9,749 nt of DNA from Bacteriovoracaceae bacterium (GCA_947500275.1 CANMSW010000070.1:1-9749), one strand, 5' to 3'. Positions 1 through 6,921 are shown, counted from the first letter of the stretch. The notes: generated by a model not told the origin, from the letters alone. A program made the numbers and translations.

Positions 1-1066
1 TCCGCAGAGAAGCGATATACTTCTTGATCGCCTGCCGGCCCTGGTATTGAAGTTCGGTCCTCGCCCCTGGCTCAAATGGATCCTGGCCATCGATGATCGG
101 CCGAAGCCATATCTGAGATGGTCCTTGAGTTGCATTTATACCTGTAGAAATGGCACTCAGGTGATCGATATATCGGTTGCGGATTGCGTTTTTGATGTGT
201 CTCTCACGATTCAAGAGGTCATCCAGTGCGGAGCCCCTCGCTTTGTCTTTTGGCTTTTTATTTGTGTGCCTTCCAGCTTCCGATGGGTCGGAAAAGTCAA
301 TTACGAGGGTGGTTGCAGTCTGGGGCATATCCTCCAAAGGAAATACCTCGACGGCTCCGGCACAGAGGGTTCCGCAAGTTTCGATTCCTGAATGGATGAG
401 GCCAGGGAAAGAGAGGCTCTCGAGCACCACCGAGTCGATGGGGCCCTCATGGACCCAGGTGAGCTGTGTTTTTTTCTCAACGAAATTCGTTCGTTGAGAC
501 GTGGGGCTCGCGACCCAGAGCGGAACAGCCAGCTTAGCAAGATCGTGGGTAGGAAGCTCGGCCTTTAGGAACTCTCTCAAACACTTTCCGTCATTCACTT
601 CAGAGTCGGAAAGCAAGCCCATGAGGCTTGTGTTCTTCATTTCGATGCAGTCCTCGCGCAGACGTTGAAGCTTCCAGGCGAAAACGCCAGGCCGAGGATC
701 TGCAGCATATAATGAGGCGACTAAGGCGCTCATTTCCGATGCATGGATACTTCTAATGGGGATGCCCTGCTCCGCAAGCTCGAGAAGGACCCCCGAACCA
801 GCCCACGCACGGATCCAACCCGGACCAAGAACGAGGTGAACCCCCTCCGAAAGGGGAAACGCCTGTGGGCTCTCTTCAGGCTGCTCCTCGGGCTCTATTT
901 GGACGGTCCCACCCGAAGGTGGAGTGCCGAACTCGCTTGCGGTAGAGAGAGTCCCCTTCCCTTCAGCCTTGGGGTTTGAAGGTGTTTTGGGGACAGTCGA
1001 ACACGAGGCCAGAACGAGCAGAACTGCGGCCCATGATGCTCTACTCAGACTACTGCTCTTTCTCAT
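1..1066 (-). CDS. Patatin-like lipoprotein, probable catalytically dead homologue (3' end beyond window)
   Basis: An open frame of 355 codons starts at an ATG (1066-1064) and has no stop before the window edge. The N-terminus is a lipoprotein signal: basic residues, a hydrophobic core at about 12-20, and lipobox L19-A20-S21-C22 with Ser at +2, which suggests outer-membrane sorting. A Pro/Ser/Glu-rich linker follows to about residue 73. Residues 74-355 follow the RssA-type bacterial patatin layout: an oxyanion-loop region (GPGWIRAW, 81-88), a nucleophile-elbow region (HASEMSALVASLYAAD), SFPG at 219-222, the strand LVIDFSD, and a late 'IWLRP...' segment like the usual closing 'IRP' element. The family GxSxG reads A-S-E-M-S here, so Glu111 sits at the nucleophile position. 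The DGG/DGA motif reads A236-G-A. I infer loss of hydrolase activity and a binding or structural role. The start lies 2 bases after the tlyA stop, so coupling is likely. Because the closing motif is already present, the gene probably ends soon after the edge. I am confident of the CDS and lipobox, and fairly confident of the fold, which I aligned by eye. Confidence 0.82.
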   Translation of the reverse strand, partial: MRKSSSLSRASWAAVLLVLASCSTVPKTPSNPKAEGKGTLSTASEFGTPPSGGTVQIEPEEQPEESPQAFPLSEGVHLVLGPGWIRAWAGSGVLLELAEQGIPIRSIHASEMSALVASLYAADPRPGVFAWKLQRLREDCIEMKNTSLMGLLSDSEVNDGKCLREFLKAELPTHDLAKLAVPLWVASPTSQRTNFVEKKTQLTWVHEGPIDSVVLESLSFPGLIHSGIETCGTLCAGAVEVFPLEDMPQTATTLVIDFSDPSEAGRHTNKKPKDKARGSALDDLLNRERHIKNAIRNRYIDHLSAISTGINATQGPSQIWLRPIIDGQDPFEPGARTELQYQGRQAIKKYIASLR

Positions 1067-1068
1067 TC

Positions 1069-1812
1069 TCATATACCTGGTTTGAACCACGCCAAATACT
1101 CACGATTTCCGTCTGTTCCTTCAATAGGAGAGTCGACGATTCCGTGTCGCACGAGCCCGAGGCCCTGCGCGGCTGCAGTCACCGTCAGAATCGCCTCCTG
1201 TCGGTAGGACTCTTCCCGCACGATTCCCCCTTTGCCCACTTTCTCGCGACCCACTTCAAACTGCGGTTTAACGAGAACAACCCAGTCCGAGGTTGGGCGT
1301 CCGTATGCCAGGAGTGAGGGCAGGATTTTTGCGACCGAAATGAATGATACGTCCATGACGAATAGATCGATTTTATCGCCAATCAAAGAGGGGTCGAGGC
1401 TGCGAGCGTTCGTCTTCTCATAGACCTGAACCCGCGGATCATTTCTAATTTTCCAGGCTAATTGATTGTGACCGACATCAACTGCATGAACCCTAATTGC
1501 GCCTCTGAGCAGAAGAACCTCGGTAAAGCCGCCCGTGGAGGCGCCGACGTCCATGGCTATTCTCCCCTCAACCAGAATAGGAAAAGTCTCAAGCGCACCG
1601 ACCAGTTTCAAAGCCCCCCTCGAAACATAGGGATGGTCAGTTTTGCGCAGTCGAATTTTCGCTTCGCTCGAAATCGCCGTTCCGGGCTTGATGACCGGTA
1701 CATCATCCACCAATACGTCACCCGTAAGAATGAGCGCCTGGGCTCGCTCCCTGTTTTGAGCGTGACCTAATTCAACCAGAAGTTGATCCAATCGATTCTT
1801 GTTAGTCTTCAT
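1069..1812 (-). CDS. tlyA: TlyA family rRNA 2'-O-methyltransferase (S4 plus FtsJ-like domain)
   Basis: The 247-residue product has normal family length and architecture. An S4 RNA-binding domain spans about residues 7-55 (RLDQLLVELG...GDVLVDD), and an FtsJ/RrmJ-type Rossmann methyltransferase follows. The SAM-binding motif DVGASTGGFTEVLL is at 88-101. The likely catalytic K-D-K-E set is visible as K69 (SRGALKL), D154 (MDVSF), K182 (VKPQFE) and E238 (GNREYL). Characterised TlyA proteins methylate cytidine 2'-O positions in 16S and/or 23S rRNA and affect capreomycin sensitivity. The old 'hemolysin' name comes from indirect phenotypes. Which rRNA site is modified here cannot be read from the sequence. 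The gene lies 47 bases downstream of dxs and 2 bases upstream of the patatin-like lipoprotein gene. Its own Shine-Dalgarno is weak, with only GAG/GGA-like bases before the ATG. A short reading frame overlapping the start could supply ribosomes by coupling. Confidence 0.95.
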   Translation of the reverse strand: MKTNKNRLDQLLVELGHAQNRERAQALILTGDVLVDDVPVIKPGTAISSEAKIRLRKTDHPYVSRGALKLVGALETFPILVEGRIAMDVGASTGGFTEVLLLRGAIRVHAVDVGHNQLAWKIRNDPRVQVYEKTNARSLDPSLIGDKIDLFVMDVSFISVAKILPSLLAYGRPTSDWVVLVKPQFEVGREKVGKGGIVREESYRQEAILTVTAAAQGLGLVRHGIVDSPIEGTDGNREYLAWFKPGI

Positions 1813-1858
1813 TTCCGCATCTCATGAGTTCGACCAACCGCCCCTCAAGACCGCTCAT
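1802..1858 (-). other. Possible 18-codon leader reading frame overlapping the tlyA start
   Basis: An ATG two bases after the dxs stop codon opens an 18-codon frame (MSGLEGRLVELMRCGNED). Its TAA stop lies just inside tlyA, overlapping the first codons in another frame. The sequence GGAG ends six bases before this ATG and lies within the last codons of dxs, a better ribosome site than the one directly before tlyA. This could be a translational relay between dxs and tlyA. It could also be chance, since short frames of this length are common. There is no homology evidence, so it is listed as a candidate only. Confidence 0.2.
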
Positions 1859-1859
1859 C

Positions 1860-3677
1860 TTAAACTCCGCCAAGAGCACGTAGAATCGTATCTTCGTCTA
1901 CTTCGGCTTCTCGGTCGATTTCAGCGAGGCCTCCGTGGGGAGTGGCTCGGTCGGGATAAGCGATGAGTTTGAACCGCGGCAAGTCGCCAGAAACAGAGGA
2001 CCGCTCAGCCCATGCAGACGCAAAGGACTCGCCAAAGCCACCACTCCGAATACCTTCCTCGATCACTATCACTCTCCGCGGAGAATTGGCATTTGAAGCC
2101 AGTCCGAGGAGCTTCTTGGATAACGGCTTGATCGTCTCGACATGGACGAGTAACGCCTGAAAGGCGTCAGGCATGCGCCCAAGAGCCTTCAAAACTTTTG
2201 GCAGGCTGTGACCTACAGATATCACTAGCGTTTCTACACCGGGGTCCCAGGTCTTCGTCGAGGCCAGGGTACCGTTAAATCCAGGACCCCGCGTTCGAGC
2301 GAGCGGCCCCGTTTGCAACCAATAGCAGCCCTCACCGTCATCGAAAAGATTCTCACTTAAGACCAGCGGAGCGGATCCTCGTGGAAACCGAATAAAAACT
2401 GGACCATCCGGTATCCCGCGCGCCTCAAGTTGGACGAATATCTCTTTTAGGCTCGCTTCACTTGCGGGTGCGTAGACATGGGCGCCAGGGATCATCTTGG
2501 TATAGGCAATATCAAAGGACCCATGATGAGTAGGCCCATCCGGACCCACCAGTCCCGCGCGGTCCACAGCAATAATGACGCCTAGTTTTTGAAGCGCAAC
2601 ATCGTGAATGAGCTGATCGATGCCACGCTGCAGAAAGGTGGAGTAGATGGACACGACCGGTTTCCATCCCTGTGCGGCAAGTCCGGCCGCGAAAGTGATC
2701 GCATGGGACTCGGCAATTCCCACATCAAAAAATCGTTCAGGAAACTCCTGAGCAAAAAGCGATAAGCCTGTGCCCTCTGGCATGGCAGCAGTGATTGCTA
2801 CGACCTTAGGATCGCGTCGGGCCCACTCACAAACTTGGCGCGCAAAAACTTCACTATAAGAAAGGGGTTTTGGCTTCTTGAGGTCCGCGCTCGGCGGCAG
2901 GGCACCGGAAATGAGCGGGGAAATTCCGTGATATCCACTTGGGTTCTCTTCGGCAGGTTCGTATCCTCGCCCCTTCTGGGTTAAGACGTGGAGCGCGACA
3001 GGCCTGCCCAAGTAGTTTTTACGCAATCCTTCGAGAAACCCTAGCAGTTGCCCAAGGTCATGTCCGTCCATAGGACCGACATAATCGATTCCGAGCGCAT
3101 CGAAGTATTCGGCCGCTCGGCCTCCACCCAGGAGTGCTGGGGTTGCTCCGACGTTCGGCGATATAGACATCTGATTATCATTGATCACAAAGAGCAATGG
3201 ACCCAGCTCCAGTCCCCGCACTTGCTGTAGCGCTTCCAGTGCCAAGCCTGCGGTGAGTCCCCCATCGCCAATAACCGCAGCAGTCCAGCTCTGGGTTTTG
3301 CGTCGGGTCCAGGCCGCTGCAATCGCCGCCGACAGGCTCGTGCTGCTGTGTCCCGCTCCGAAAACGTCATGTTCGCTTTCGGCACGGCTGAGGAAGCCAG
3401 ACAATCCGCCGAACTTTCGAAGTGTATCAAACCGAGACCAACGGCCGGTGAGTAACTTGTGCGCATAGGCCTGATGGCCTACGTCCCATATGATCGGCTC
3501 AGCTGGCGAGCGGAAATGCCGATGAAGCGCGAGAGCGATCTCCACCGTGCCCAGGCTTGCGCCAAGGTGGCCTCCATTCTTGAGACACACTGATATAATC
3601 TGCTGCCGAATGTCGGCCGCGAGCTCCTCGAGCTGAGTCAGATTAAAGTCTTGGATTTTTTCTAGTGCCTCGATCAC
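1860..3677 (-). CDS. dxs: 1-deoxy-D-xylulose-5-phosphate synthase (DXS)
   Basis: This cytoplasmic thiamine-diphosphate enzyme condenses pyruvate and glyceraldehyde 3-phosphate into DXP, the first step of the MEP isoprenoid pathway and a precursor for thiamine and pyridoxal. The family signatures are present in order: GHLGASLG (H37), DVGHQAY (H68), the ThDP/metal motif GDGG at 137-140 with N166/N168, GPMDGHD at 201-207, KGRGYEPAE with H250, DVGIAESHA with the catalytic Glu E323 (the usual Gln after it is Ser), the GPDGPTHHG loop, and the substrate-phosphate arginine region FPRGSA. The 605 residues are slightly short for the family. About 38 residues are missing between SIS (173) and FDALG (192), and about 24 extra residues lie near 455-478, both relative to E. 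coli DXS as I recall it. The start is GTG, and its GTGA overlaps the xseB stop, indicating translational coupling. All catalytic residues are intact, so I expect an active enzyme. Confidence 0.98.
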   Translation of the reverse strand: MIEALEKIQDFNLTQLEELAADIRQQIISVCLKNGGHLGASLGTVEIALALHRHFRSPAEPIIWDVGHQAYAHKLLTGRWSRFDTLRKFGGLSGFLSRAESEHDVFGAGHSSTSLSAAIAAAWTRRKTQSWTAAVIGDGGLTAGLALEALQQVRGLELGPLLFVINDNQMSISPNVGATPALLGGGRAAEYFDALGIDYVGPMDGHDLGQLLGFLEGLRKNYLGRPVALHVLTQKGRGYEPAEENPSGYHGISPLISGALPPSADLKKPKPLSYSEVFARQVCEWARRDPKVVAITAAMPEGTGLSLFAQEFPERFFDVGIAESHAITFAAGLAAQGWKPVVSIYSTFLQRGIDQLIHDVALQKLGVIIAVDRAGLVGPDGPTHHGSFDIAYTKMIPGAHVYAPASEASLKEIFVQLEARGIPDGPVFIRFPRGSAPLVLSENLFDDGEGCYWLQTGPLARTRGPGFNGTLASTKTWDPGVETLVISVGHSLPKVLKALGRMPDAFQALLVHVETIKPLSKKLLGLASNANSPRRVIVIEEGIRSGGFGESFASAWAERSSVSGDLPRFKLIAYPDRATPHGGLAEIDREAEVDEDTILRALGGV

Positions 3678-3976
3678 GACCTTGGACCACCGGCTTGGTC
3701 GTTGGGGTTTGCCGGAGCGACAAAAGGCCGAACCTCCGCCTGCCCGTCGGCACTCATGCTCACCAGTTGCTCGACCCTTTGCTCAGCGGCAGAAAGTTGC
3801 GTTTGTGCAGATCTCGCAAGCGCGACGCCCTGCTCAAAAGCTTGCAAAGCGTCCTCAAGGGACAGTTCACCGCTCTCCAACTGTCTGACGGTGGACTGAA
3901 GCGCTTCCAGTGTTTTTTCGAAGTGATTTTTGGGCGCGTTGGTGACGGGTGAGGCTGGTTGAGATTGGTCTGACAT
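3674..3976 (-). CDS. xseB: Exodeoxyribonuclease VII small subunit
   Basis: The 100-residue product has the short helical-hairpin core of XseB at about residues 18-75, with the family-typical pattern FEKTLEALQSTVRQLESG...LSLEDALQAFEQGVALAR followed by a second amphipathic helix. Polar, Pro-rich tails flank the core at both ends. XseB binds the catalytic subunit XseA to form exonuclease VII, which degrades single-stranded DNA to short oligonucleotides. XseA is not next to it, since the upstream neighbour is a divergent gene of unknown function, so the catalytic subunit must be encoded elsewhere. The stop codon overlaps the dxs GTG start (GTGA), a linkage of xseB and dxs known from many bacteria. 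No strong Shine-Dalgarno precedes the ATG at 3976-3974. The promoter of this xseB-dxs-tlyA-lipoprotein unit should lie within or just beyond 3977-4068, but I found no convincing -35/-10 pair there. Confidence 0.93.
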   Translation of the reverse strand: MSDQSQPASPVTNAPKNHFEKTLEALQSTVRQLESGELSLEDALQAFEQGVALARSAQTQLSAAEQRVEQLVSMSADGQAEVRPFVAPANPNDQAGGPRS

Positions 3977-4068
3977 TTCTCTGACTTATCACTTTCGGGC
4001 ATGGGCCGCAAAGGCGCGGCTACCAAAAGTCCGCTCAACTTTCCTGGGCGAAGGTCGATGAGCAAAAC

Positions 4069-4722
4069 ATGCCTAGTGCTTTCTTCCGGAACTTAAAGTT
4101 AAAGCCCGCGCGGTTGCTCGGCTCCGAGGCCCGCCAGGGATTGATTCAAAGATCGAGGCAGTTAGCATCCTTGGCCACGGTGGGTGGTATGGTTGGGTTG
4201 GTGTGCCCGCTTTTCTCCTCCACCCTGAGTTGGTCTGCCGCGAGCGAGGCCTGGGAGTCCACGCTTCCAAGCTGCTGGGAGGATGGACCGGTTGTGGACC
4301 TGACTGCAGAAGTTTCGTTCGGCGGCGGCCGCGTCTCATTCTCATCGGAAAATGGGGTCGGCCCTGTTCGTTTGCCGCTCGCTCCATGGAAACCTGATGT
4401 GCTGACTGAGGCTCGAATCCTTTGGGTCTGGATGCCAAGTACAGGATCAGTCCCTAATGGCGCTCCCCATGAGGATGGTCTTACCGTCTCCTTGAGTTTT
4501 CCTGATCCAAAGCCCCTGGGCCTGCCCTATACATTGCAGGGTTTCGCATTCGAAACCTCAGACGGCGTCTGGGTGCGGGACTGGTCAGGGCACTGCGAGA
4601 GCGCTGGGGTTTCAGTCTTTCCGCACCAGAGCTGGTCGGAGCAAGTGAGTCTTCCAGATGAGCTTTCCGCAACAACGCGCCCACTTCGGATCCGAGTACG
4701 CGCGTGGGGTAGCAGAAACTAA
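4069..4722 (+). CDS. Hypothetical probable exported protein
   Basis: I do not recognise this 217-residue product. The N-terminus has basic residues followed by a hydrophobic stretch at about 33-52 and then SWSAASEA, consistent with a signal peptide cut near residues 57-60. The 30-residue polar leader before the hydrophobic core is long. A TTG at 4141 (residue 25, just before IQRSRQLAS) would give a normal-length signal and is an alternative start. The mature part looks beta-rich and Trp-rich, with segments such as EARILWVWMP, LTVSLSFPDP and TSDGVWVRDWSGHCE. It has two cysteines (C69, C176) that could pair in the periplasm. The gene diverges from xseB and converges on the 686-residue gene, ending 18 bases from that gene's stop. 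Its frame looks more protein-like than the Arg/Pro-rich opposite-strand frame. The ribosome site is weak (GAAGG about 14 bases before the ATG). No terminator was seen after it. Confidence 0.65.
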   Translation: MPSAFFRNLKLKPARLLGSEARQGLIQRSRQLASLATVGGMVGLVCPLFSSTLSWSAASEAWESTLPSCWEDGPVVDLTAEVSFGGGRVSFSSENGVGPVRLPLAPWKPDVLTEARILWVWMPSTGSVPNGAPHEDGLTVSLSFPDPKPLGLPYTLQGFAFETSDGVWVRDWSGHCESAGVSVFPHQSWSEQVSLPDELSATTRPLRIRVRAWGSRN

Positions 4723-4740
4723 AACGAGTGAACTCCAGAA

Positions 4741-6801
4741 TCAGAGCCCAGTCCTCACTTGAGTAACCACGCCCGGCGAAGCGACGCCGATTTCGCTCCA
4801 AGATACTTCATCCGATACTTCGTCTCGAAGTTCGACTTTGTGCAAGCCGGCCACAAGTTGCGTACTCATAATGCGGTTGCGCCCTGGGCTAAGTGTTCCG
4901 GCAACAGTCAAACGTTCGCCGCCCTCAAGGTAGTAGGTTTCTGGCTCTAAAACAGGGTTTGGCTCGATCGGGTAAGTAACCGGATAAAGACTATTCGCAC
5001 GCAGTTGCTTTTCGTTTGCACCCCAAGCCCCGACGATAACTCCGCTCTCGGGAGATACTCCGCCCTCAAGCTGGCTAACCCAACCCACAATCTGTTGGTC
5101 ATCAAAGCCAAAGAGAGTGCCGACCTCAATCGCGTTATGGTCAGAGGTCTGAACTCGCACACGATGAGGAAAGGACCCTGCAGCGCGATGGTATTCAAAA
5201 TAGAGTGGCAGGTTTCCAGCAACGAGTAGCTCGCCGAAGCGGAATGACCCAACAGAGTCGGTCTTCACGACGGAATCGAGTTGACCCACACGACTCACAG
5301 TCACGCCCGAAACGGGGGCAAAAGTACGCGCCGAAGCACTCGAAACCTTACCCCTGACCGAAACCTTGCGTATGGCTCTTAGATCTGCGTCCGTTGAGTA
5401 GCCACCGACGATCGCCACGGCGACCGGAATGCGCTCGCCAGTCCAGGCATGAACAAGAGAGACCACTTGCATACCAGGCTCAACGTTAAGGAAGGCGAAG
5501 CTTCGCTCTTCCTCGATGTCTTGACTACTCACCTGTCCCTTGTCTTGTTTCCAATAAATTGGATACTCAGATCTTCCGCTCAACTCGACACTGTAGCCTG
5601 CAGGAATACTGCCCACCAGCAACCCTGCCGTAGGCTGAATGGTGACCCCTGCCAGTGCAGCCATAATCGATGCGTCACGATAAGAGGTGAGCCGAGAGGA
5701 CGATGGGGCATCCGCTCTAAGATAGGAAAGTGTAGGCCAGTGGTCAGCAGCAGTGGTGACTATCCAGCCCTCGGTCGATCGGTGAGACCAACCCTCGAAG
5801 CTCCAGACCGAAGATTTAGCTTCACTTACTTGCTGACTATCCAAGATTGTCTGATGGTTTTGACTATTCAACTGTTCTACTGCCGCGCGCAGGGTTTTAC
5901 CTGGTCCTTGCGCCACCGAAACATCAGAAACCGGAACGACCCTGGCTGCAAAAACCGGGAGTTCAGATGGGGCTTGGACTGCCGAGACTGACGGCCGTTT
6001 CGTCTTGTGTTCAGCACCTGCCACCCGGTGAGTCGGTTGAATCCTTTTTTGTTCAGCTCTGACAGCAACACGGGCCGGAGCCGAAACCGACGAAACTAGG
6101 GTGTCCCGCTCGTCTTGGGGCCGCAAGCTCCCCGATTCTGTGTGGTTACCCACAAACCAATTAAAAGAGCCAAAGGTTGCTCCCGAGGTAACGAATCCAT
6201 GCGCCTGTGGCGGCTGCGCCGCTATCTGAAGACCCTGAGTGCGCGCACCGAACAATTGGGAACTTTCGAACCACTGCGCAACTTCGGCCTGAACCTTCGA
6301 CTCCAGTTGAACCTCAAGGAACCTGCTCCTGCGCTGCGCCCACTCTTGCAGATCCGCCTGGCGAACTTCTAGATTATCGAAAGATTGGCCCGTCATCTGA
6401 AGGGAGCGGCCGACAGCCGCCCGGGATCGTCGCTTTTGTTCAGGTCGGTGGGTTCCAATTTTTGGCACTTGCCGGGCCCCTTTGGGCTCGCGAGGATCCG
6501 AGCCTGCAAACCGTTCTCCAGTCATCTCGGGGGCAAGGAGTTTGATCTGCTCGGGTGCGGCAAGTTGAAGCCTTGAGGCGAGCGCATTTCCGAGATCAGC
6601 GCGAAGCTTAGCTCTCAGAAGAGGTTGCCAGCGAACGCTGCTCTGAACGGACTGAGTCGGTCCATTCACGAGTGATTGAATTCTTGCAGTCAGGCCGAAA
6701 GCAGCTAATGCCGAGAAAACGGCTCCCAAAGCAGCTCCCTGAAGAGCGCTTGCCCACGGAATTTGAACTTCTTCTGATTCACTCCAATGAATCATCGTCA
6801 C
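4741..6801 (-). CDS. Membrane-anchored protein with carboxypeptidase-regulatory-like domain, function unknown
   Basis: The 686-residue product begins with a short acidic head and one hydrophobic segment at about 15-38, probably an uncleaved N-terminal anchor with the rest outside the cytoplasm. Residues 45-330 are polar and rich in Gln, Ser, Arg and Pro, with a charged helical stretch at about 145-185 that may form a coiled coil. From about 330 onward the protein looks beta-rich. Residues 480-550 (VSVRGKV...PVSGVTV...KTDSVGSFRFGEL) match the pattern of the carboxypeptidase regulatory-like fold, a small beta-sandwich common in secreted and surface proteins. The flanks at about 390-470 and 575-680 resemble each other weakly and may be copies of one domain. 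No catalytic motif was seen. The start is GTG at 6801-6799, and an ATG two codons later (6795) is an alternative. A promoter candidate lies about 40 bases upstream, and the atpC terminator separates it from the ATP synthase operon. The CDS is confident; the role is unknown. Confidence 0.87.
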   Translation of the reverse strand: MTMIHWSESEEVQIPWASALQGAALGAVFSALAAFGLTARIQSLVNGPTQSVQSSVRWQPLLRAKLRADLGNALASRLQLAAPEQIKLLAPEMTGERFAGSDPREPKGARQVPKIGTHRPEQKRRSRAAVGRSLQMTGQSFDNLEVRQADLQEWAQRRSRFLEVQLESKVQAEVAQWFESSQLFGARTQGLQIAAQPPQAHGFVTSGATFGSFNWFVGNHTESGSLRPQDERDTLVSSVSAPARVAVRAEQKRIQPTHRVAGAEHKTKRPSVSAVQAPSELPVFAARVVPVSDVSVAQGPGKTLRAAVEQLNSQNHQTILDSQQVSEAKSSVWSFEGWSHRSTEGWIVTTAADHWPTLSYLRADAPSSSRLTSYRDASIMAALAGVTIQPTAGLLVGSIPAGYSVELSGRSEYPIYWKQDKGQVSSQDIEEERSFAFLNVEPGMQVVSLVHAWTGERIPVAVAIVGGYSTDADLRAIRKVSVRGKVSSASARTFAPVSGVTVSRVGQLDSVVKTDSVGSFRFGELLVAGNLPLYFEYHRAAGSFPHRVRVQTSDHNAIEVGTLFGFDDQQIVGWVSQLEGGVSPESGVIVGAWGANEKQLRANSLYPVTYPIEPNPVLEPETYYLEGGERLTVAGTLSPGRNRIMSTQLVAGLHKVELRDEVSDEVSWSEIGVASPGVVTQVRTGL

Positions 6802-6841
6802 TCAGAGTTGCTATCCTTGGCCTGGCTTGGCCCTATTTCAA

Positions 6842-6870
6842 ATTAAATAAAAACAAGATGAACCTAACAA
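6842..6870 (-). promoter_or_regulatory. Candidate sigma-70-type promoter for the 686-residue protein gene
   Basis: On the minus strand, TTGTTA (6870-6865) is followed after 17 bases by TTTAAT (6847-6842). These match the -35 consensus TTGACA at 4 of 6 positions and the -10 consensus TATAAT at 5 of 6, with ideal spacing. The region is AT-rich and lies between the atpC terminator and the GTG start at 6801, giving an expected leader of about 35 bases. This is consensus matching by eye only. Confidence 0.5.
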
Positions 6871-6921
6871 CCTTAACGGTTTCCCTGGCGCATCCTCAAG
6901 AGGCAGAACCTGCCGCGGCCC

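Noticed and set aside
301..540. 79-codon minus-strand frame within the lipoprotein gene
   Set aside because: It is a different frame inside a longer open frame with a clear N-terminal signal. It is Ser/Arg-rich with no features of its own.
1..1066. Reading the lipoprotein gene as a pseudogene
   Set aside because: The frame is uninterrupted for 355 codons with an intact lipobox and a coupled start. Only catalytic positions differ, which does not indicate decay.
743..1317. Plus-strand frames of 78 and 113 codons at the left end
   Set aside because: They are antisense to the lipoprotein gene and the end of tlyA, where the minus-strand frame has a lipobox and patatin-type motifs.
3977..4068. 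Promoters for the divergent xseB and 217-residue genes
   Set aside because: The 92-base divergent gap should contain promoters, but no -35/-10 pair with sensible spacing was convincing on either strand.
4073..4438. 121-codon minus-strand frame opposite the 217-residue gene
   Set aside because: The translation is dominated by Arg, Pro and Ser, as is typical of shadow frames. The plus-strand frame has a signal-like N-terminus and a better composition.
5449..5991. 180-codon plus-strand frame opposite the 686-residue gene
   Set aside because: It is antisense to a longer frame with a clear anchor and a recognisable domain. Its translation is rich in Arg, Cys and His with no family pattern.
6902..6914. 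Short palindrome GGCAGAACCTGCC near the atpC terminator
   Set aside because: A 5-base-pair stem with a 3-base loop is too small to call, and it lies after the T-run of a good terminator.
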